From: Elusimicrobiota bacterium
Lineage (GTDB): Bacteria; Elusimicrobiota; Elusimicrobia; Elusimicrobiales; UBA9959
Length of the DNA: 36,474 nt
Assembly: GCA_022013385.1 (NCBI GenBank)
Contig: JAKLQJ010000119.1
Location: 1-36,474 of the forward strand
Direction: 5' to 3'
Part shown: one piece after another, positions 27,901-33,900 of the stretch
Position numbering within the stretch: position 1 is the first letter of the stretch
How the letters are laid out: each line of letters begins with the position of its first letter
Notes under the pieces: model-generated
The model's database searches: none
What the model was told of the DNA's origin: nothing
What the model saw: the letters and a program-made list of their open reading frames with translations, nothing else
Made by a program: the position numbers and the translations under genes

Positions 27901-30900
27901 TCCGCGCCGGAATTATTGGCGGAATAATAAGTATCGTCAACATGGCCGTAAAATCTGGTGTCCGGCGGACCTGATTTGCCTATATCGGCGGAATTGTATC
28001 TGCCGCTTATGCCGTCACTGTCATCCGCCGGCAATGTAATAAGCGTTTGGGGAGCCACCCTATCCACATAAATTGTCATTGATGAGATACCGGGCGTAAA
28101 ATCATTTTGAATATTGCCCGCTACATCGGTTGAGCGAACCAAAACAAGATACTTCAAACCGCCTGTAAAATCGCTATCTAAACCCGCGGGAGCAAATATC
28201 CAGCTTGTGGCATCAGGAGATAAAAAACCATTGCCGGCATTAATATCAAGCCAATGAGGTTCGGCGTTTCCGTCATCAAAATCGGCTCCGCCATACCATA
28301 GATACTGCGGGCTTCCCCATTTTTGAACGGCTATCTGAATATTTTCGTTTTTATGATCGTCATAAGCCGTTCCGGATATGGAAGGAATGGAATTGATGCC
28401 GCTATTATTGGCGTCAAGCGGAACAAGTATTTTTAAAGCCGGCTTTGAACGGTCTATAGTAAAACTTATTTCGTTTACAAGGCTGATATTGCCGGCTTTG
28501 TCTTCCGCGTAAAGCTGAGCGGTATAACTTCTGTCGGTTTCCCATGTTTGTCCCGTTTGGAAATAATCCGTCGTATATGTCGCCAAACTCCCATTACCGG
28601 CGCCTAAATCGGTATAAGGACTTAAAGCCGTAAATGTGGATTGTTGCCAATTCCAATATTCGGCGGCTTCCTGCCTCTTTACCCTAAAATATGATTTTAA
28701 AATACTGCCGGGCGAAACATCGCTAACATTGCCGGACATTGTGGAAATACCCGTTTCATAAGCCTTATCGGGTTCGATTATTAAAACCACCGGCGCCGTT
28801 GAATCTATTACAAAAGTATTCCCGCCGACGGGAGTTTCTTCGGTCAGATATACAATGTTTGAACCTTTTGATATAACACGATATTTTCTGTTCACATTCC
28901 AGCTCGCCGCCGCTATGGACCAGCTCCAGTTGGGCGCGGCGAAAGCGTCAACGCCGATAAAATCATTAAATGTATTGGTTGAAACCCATGCCGCCCCATT
29001 CCATGCCAAATTATCATTACCCGTCAATTCCCCTAAATCCGGGCCAAAATCAATGATTTTTAACTGAACCGTGGTTGAATAAACCGCCGTCCCGTTTATA
29101 GATGCCACGCTCGCTTTCCAATGAGGCGTATTTATATCCGGATTTATTATTGTGGTTAGCGGAATAGGCGTTTTTAATGTGAATTCAATATATGAAGAGT
29201 CATCCGCCACAGCCCCCGGTTTTGAAACCTCATTGCCCGCTTGGTCCACCGCCTTGGCGAAAATCCGATAATTGATTCCGATTGTGTTTGTAATCCATGT
29301 GGGACTTGACGCGCCGGTGGCTTCCCATTTATCGCTCGGCAAAATCGTCGCGTCAAGGAAACTGCCTGCTTCCGAAACCAAATCCCAAGCGCCTGTCGCC
29401 ATATTCCAATATTTGCCGCCGCAAACATCGTTAACGCAATAATATGACACCCTCACCTTATCCAAAACTCCCGGAGCAAAATCCAAAGCCGAACCCTGTA
29501 TTACTGTCAAATCTTCTTGAATTGTGCTGCCGTTTGTCGGATATGTAATGGTTGAAAACGGAGCATCAAAATCCGCGACTACATTCGCCGCCGTTGAATA
29601 CACTATTTGGACATTGCCGGCTTTATCCGCGCCGTACGCGTCTATAGTATATACACTTCCCGTCTCCCACGGCGCCGCGTTTAAATACCAATATGTCCCC
29701 CCCGAACTTAAATAACCGTAATTGACAATATCGTTAAATACACTGCCGCCCACCCAATCATTAGCGAGACTTGACCACCATACGGCATCCTTCTTTATCC
29801 TTACATATACATTATCTATTGCTCCGGGCGATGAATCCTGCGCCGCGCCCGTTATCTTGCCTGTTTGCGAAATATATCCGCTTGATAGCGGATATACCAC
29901 CGTCGCGGTAGGGATATCTATGTCATAAATAAAACTGTTTGTGGACAATATAAGCTCGCTATTGGCGGCCTTGTCAAATGCCTTTGAAATAATTTCGTAT
30001 TCTCTGCCGGCTTTCCAAAAATGAATCGCTTCCAAACCCGATTGCGGGGTATCCCAATACCAATTTTCAAAATTTGAATCCCAAACACCGTCATTCGCGC
30101 TAGCGGAGGGAAGATTGTCTATCGCAGGTTCGGCGAGAGCCCAATCCTCAAGAATTTTGTCCCAGTAGTATGTTGTGCTTTCTCCCAAATCGGAATTAGG
30201 CAGCCGTCTTATATTTAATTTCGTTTCAGTTAATACGCCGCGCGGATTGTCAAGAGCGAAACCGCTTATGGAGCTAAACTTGTTATTGAGATGTTGGTCA
30301 TCGGCGGGTTCGTTAACCCCGGAATCCGGTTTTTCAGGATCAGCCTCATACACATCATAGGTAAAGTATACCGTAGAAAGAGAAATTTCATAGTTGTTTG
30401 CTCTATCCAAAGCTTTAGAGATTAACCTGTATTTCATTGTGTGTTGCCAGCTTGGACCGGTAAATGTCCATGTGCCCGAACTGTTTCCCACATAAACCGC
30501 GTCAAACCAGTGAGCGGCATCCGTTTGATCGCCGATATCCCATAATGCCGGATTGGGATTGCCGTTGTATGTTTTATTATTGTTTGTATCATAAATATGC
30601 GTTTTTACCGCCTCTACCCTGCGTATCGCGTAAATGCTGACATTATCATCCGCGGTGCCGGATATTACGGATAATGAGCTTTTATGCTCGCCGTCAGCCA
30701 CATTGCTTATTTTTGTTCTCGGCGCTGAAGCATCAAAATAAAATGTATGGCTCTCCGCCGAACCCAAATTACCCGTTCCCGCTGTTTCGGTAGCATCAAC
30801 CGCATTATCTCTTGCGCGAGTATGAACCCTGTATTCGGCATTGTCCGACATTTCACCCGTCGGCGGCATAGGAGCCGTCCATACCATGGGATCGCCTCCG

Positions 30901-33900
30901 ATAAGCGACGCTACCGGCCAAGTTGAAGGTTCCACTGTCTTCCATTCAATGCCGGTCCACCAACCTTCCGGTGCCGGGAAACCTCTTTCCACTATTCCTT
31001 CCACTTTATACAATCCGGCAAATAATCCGCCGGGTCCCGGATAATCTTTGGCCGTGCCGCTGATTGTCCCTAAGGAAGGTGTGGAAAGACAATCATTATC
31101 ATCAGGAAAGGTTAATTGGGAAACCGGCGCCGTATTATCAAATGTTATTGTTTTTTCCGCCGCCAAAGCCGTATTGCCCGCCGCATCATAAACGCGCGCT
31201 CTAATTGTATAAGTTGTCCCGCTTGTTAGCGAACCTTCAAAACCCGTATATGTCCACGGATTCACGGCCGCGGCCGCTACCCAGGTTGACGGATTATTAA
31301 CAAAAGCCGAACCGTCCCAATAATAGTTATCCGACAAGCGTTGAATCTGCGCTTCAACCTTATCCGGCCCGGAAATGCCATCCGCGGATGAGCCCGATAT
31401 GGCGGATAATTCTTTCAATGTCACGCCGCCGCTCTGCGGCGCGCCTATGGCGCAAGTGGGCGGCGCATTGTCATATATGAAACTCTCACCCGCGGCAGGA
31501 GCTTCACGGCCGCCGTTCAGGCCGTAAGCCTTGCTTCTTATCACATACTGATGCCCTGAAATCATCTTAGCGATAGGAGTCGTATAGGTCCAGGTCTGGA
31601 ATGTTATGCTGTAATTGGCATCCAGCCATTGTTCAGTATTGGCTGAAAAATTTGCGCCGTCATACCAAGTTGTTCCCAGAGTTAAATCCTCCATACTCAC
31701 CCAGACATCTGCGGAATCGGCTGAAGCGTTTCCCTTAAGTTGCGCAATGCCCGCGCCGTTGTAATAAGGATTGCTTGGCGTGGTTATGGCAGAGGTGGGA
31801 TAAGCTCCGATAGTAACTGTGCTTGCCAGCGTAGAATATCCGCCCCCAAGATTAGTTACCTTTAGGTCCCACGGCCCCGCGGTTGCCGTGAGCGCGACAT
31901 TAACTTCCGCTTCTATATGCTGAGCGTCAATAAATGTTACCGCGCTTACCGTGACCAAGCCGTATACAATATCCACACTGCATCCTTCCTGAAAATAGTT
32001 TCCTGTAATCAAAATAGCTTCTCCCACCGCTCCTTTGCCCAATGTGCTTGGCTCTATTGAAATTATTGCGGGTTTTGGGCCGACAGTAAAACCATTGACC
32101 GCCTTATATTTGCCGCCGTCAGGATTAATAATAGTTACATCGCCGAGACCTGTTGACGCGCCGATATCAATGTCCATTTGAACATCTATTTGTCCCGCGC
32201 TTTGATAAAAGACTTGGCTGACAGTAATACCGGGATTGCTAAACAGCGCTTGTGGACTTCCCCCGACATTACTGAAAGCCGAGCCATAAATGGAAATCCA
32301 TTTGCCGAGCACGCCTTGGTCGCCGATATTGGGGTCTATGGAAGAAACCTGAGGCCTCGCATTAACCGTAAAGCCGGCATAATTTCTGCCCGCATCGGAA
32401 TTTATAACGGAAATGGTCCTTTGGCCTTGAGTGGCTGTCGCTGAAATGGTTCCGATATGCACGGTAAAGGATGAAGCATGATAGGTATAGCTAGCAATTT
32501 CAATATCTAAGCCGAAATCCGCAACGCATCCCGATTGATATCCCGAAACAAAAGTTATGCCTATATCCTGTTCGGTTGCTCCCTGACCTCTATTGCTTGG
32601 GATTACTTGAGATATTATGGGAGGCGTATTCACGGTAAATGTGCTATAAACGGTATCGTATCCCTCGTCGGTATTCATTAATTTGATAAATTTACTGCCC
32701 ACCGCGGCATCGGTTGAGATATTTATGGTAACCTGCGCCGTAGCGTCATTTAGAAGGTTTGCCGAAACGGGATAAGGAAGTATCTTGCCGGTTGCTCCCC
32801 CTTCAAAATACGCATTCATTCCGGCAACGAAGTTTTCTCCGTATATTGTAATAACCGAATTTACTGCCCCCGCTCCTCTATTATCGGGTGCGGCATAGCG
32901 GAACTTTGGCCGCGGATTAACTGTAAAGGCGCTGCTTAATACATCCGAACCGCCGTCGGGATTGAGTATTGTAAGGTCCCTTGCCGCCCCGGTGGGAGCG
33001 GCGTCTGGGTCTATTGACACATTCACTATAATCGTATCCGGCACATACACGGTTACATTGTTTATCGTAATGCCGGTAGCAGGCGCAAATATAATATCGC
33101 TGACGCCAATCCCCGACTGAAAATAACCCCCGCTTACGGTAAGATTGTAATTTGACGCCAATTGCCCCAGCTTATTAGGCGTGAGAGAGACAAGGGACGG
33201 GGCCGCGTTTATATACAACATCTTGGAGACGCTAATCGTTTTTCCCTTGTCCGGATTTACTAATTTGATATACCTTCCGCCGACAGGGCAATCGCCGCTT
33301 ACCGAAACATCTAATGAAATAAGGTTTACGGCATCTCTGACAAAACCGTTTATCGTGATATTCGGGTCCTGCGTATTGCAAGAGGACTCGGTGGAAATTA
33401 TGATATCCGATATGCCCAAACCGGCTTGAAAATAATCGCCCGCAAGCCGTATATTTTGATTTGCCGTCCCTTGTCCGAGTTCATTATCCGTCCAGCCTGA
33501 AACCTCTGTCTGTATTTGGCTTAAAACCGGCCTGCTGCTTACGGTAAATGGTTGCCAGTCACTGGCGAAAATTCCTTGATCGGGGTTTGAAATATTTATA
33601 TCCTTCGCTCCCGTCTGAGCCGCCACATCAATATTAACCGTAACGGTAATGGAGTCCGGAACGAAGGTATAATCATAGCCGGACACATTTACAATCGTAT
33701 TTAAGAATTCAACACTACAGCCTGTTTGCAGATTGGCGCCATTTATCACAATATCCGCATTCTGCGCGTTTTGTCCTAGCTGAACGGGTTCGACAGTTGT
33801 AAATGATGGGCCATAATTTACATCAATTTGGTCGACCAAACTATCGGAGCCCCAGTCAAGATTGGTCACTTTAATATCATATACGACTAAAGGGTCGGCG

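Larger units (their letters stand above)
1080..31805 (-). repeat. Array of about 80 Ig-like / fibre-type repeats, mean period ~379 bp (~126 aa)
   Basis: Representative unit by hand translation: YPTSAITTPSNPYYNGAGIAQLKGNASADSADVWVSMEDLTLGTTWYDGANFSANTEQWLDANYSITFQTWTYTTPIAKMISGHQYVIRSKAYGLNGGREAPAAGESFIYDNAPPT. Junctions of the F-x-x-D-x-x-x-P type recur every ~330-450 bp from ~31470 down to ~1548; I counted about 80 by eye. Confidence 0.88.
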
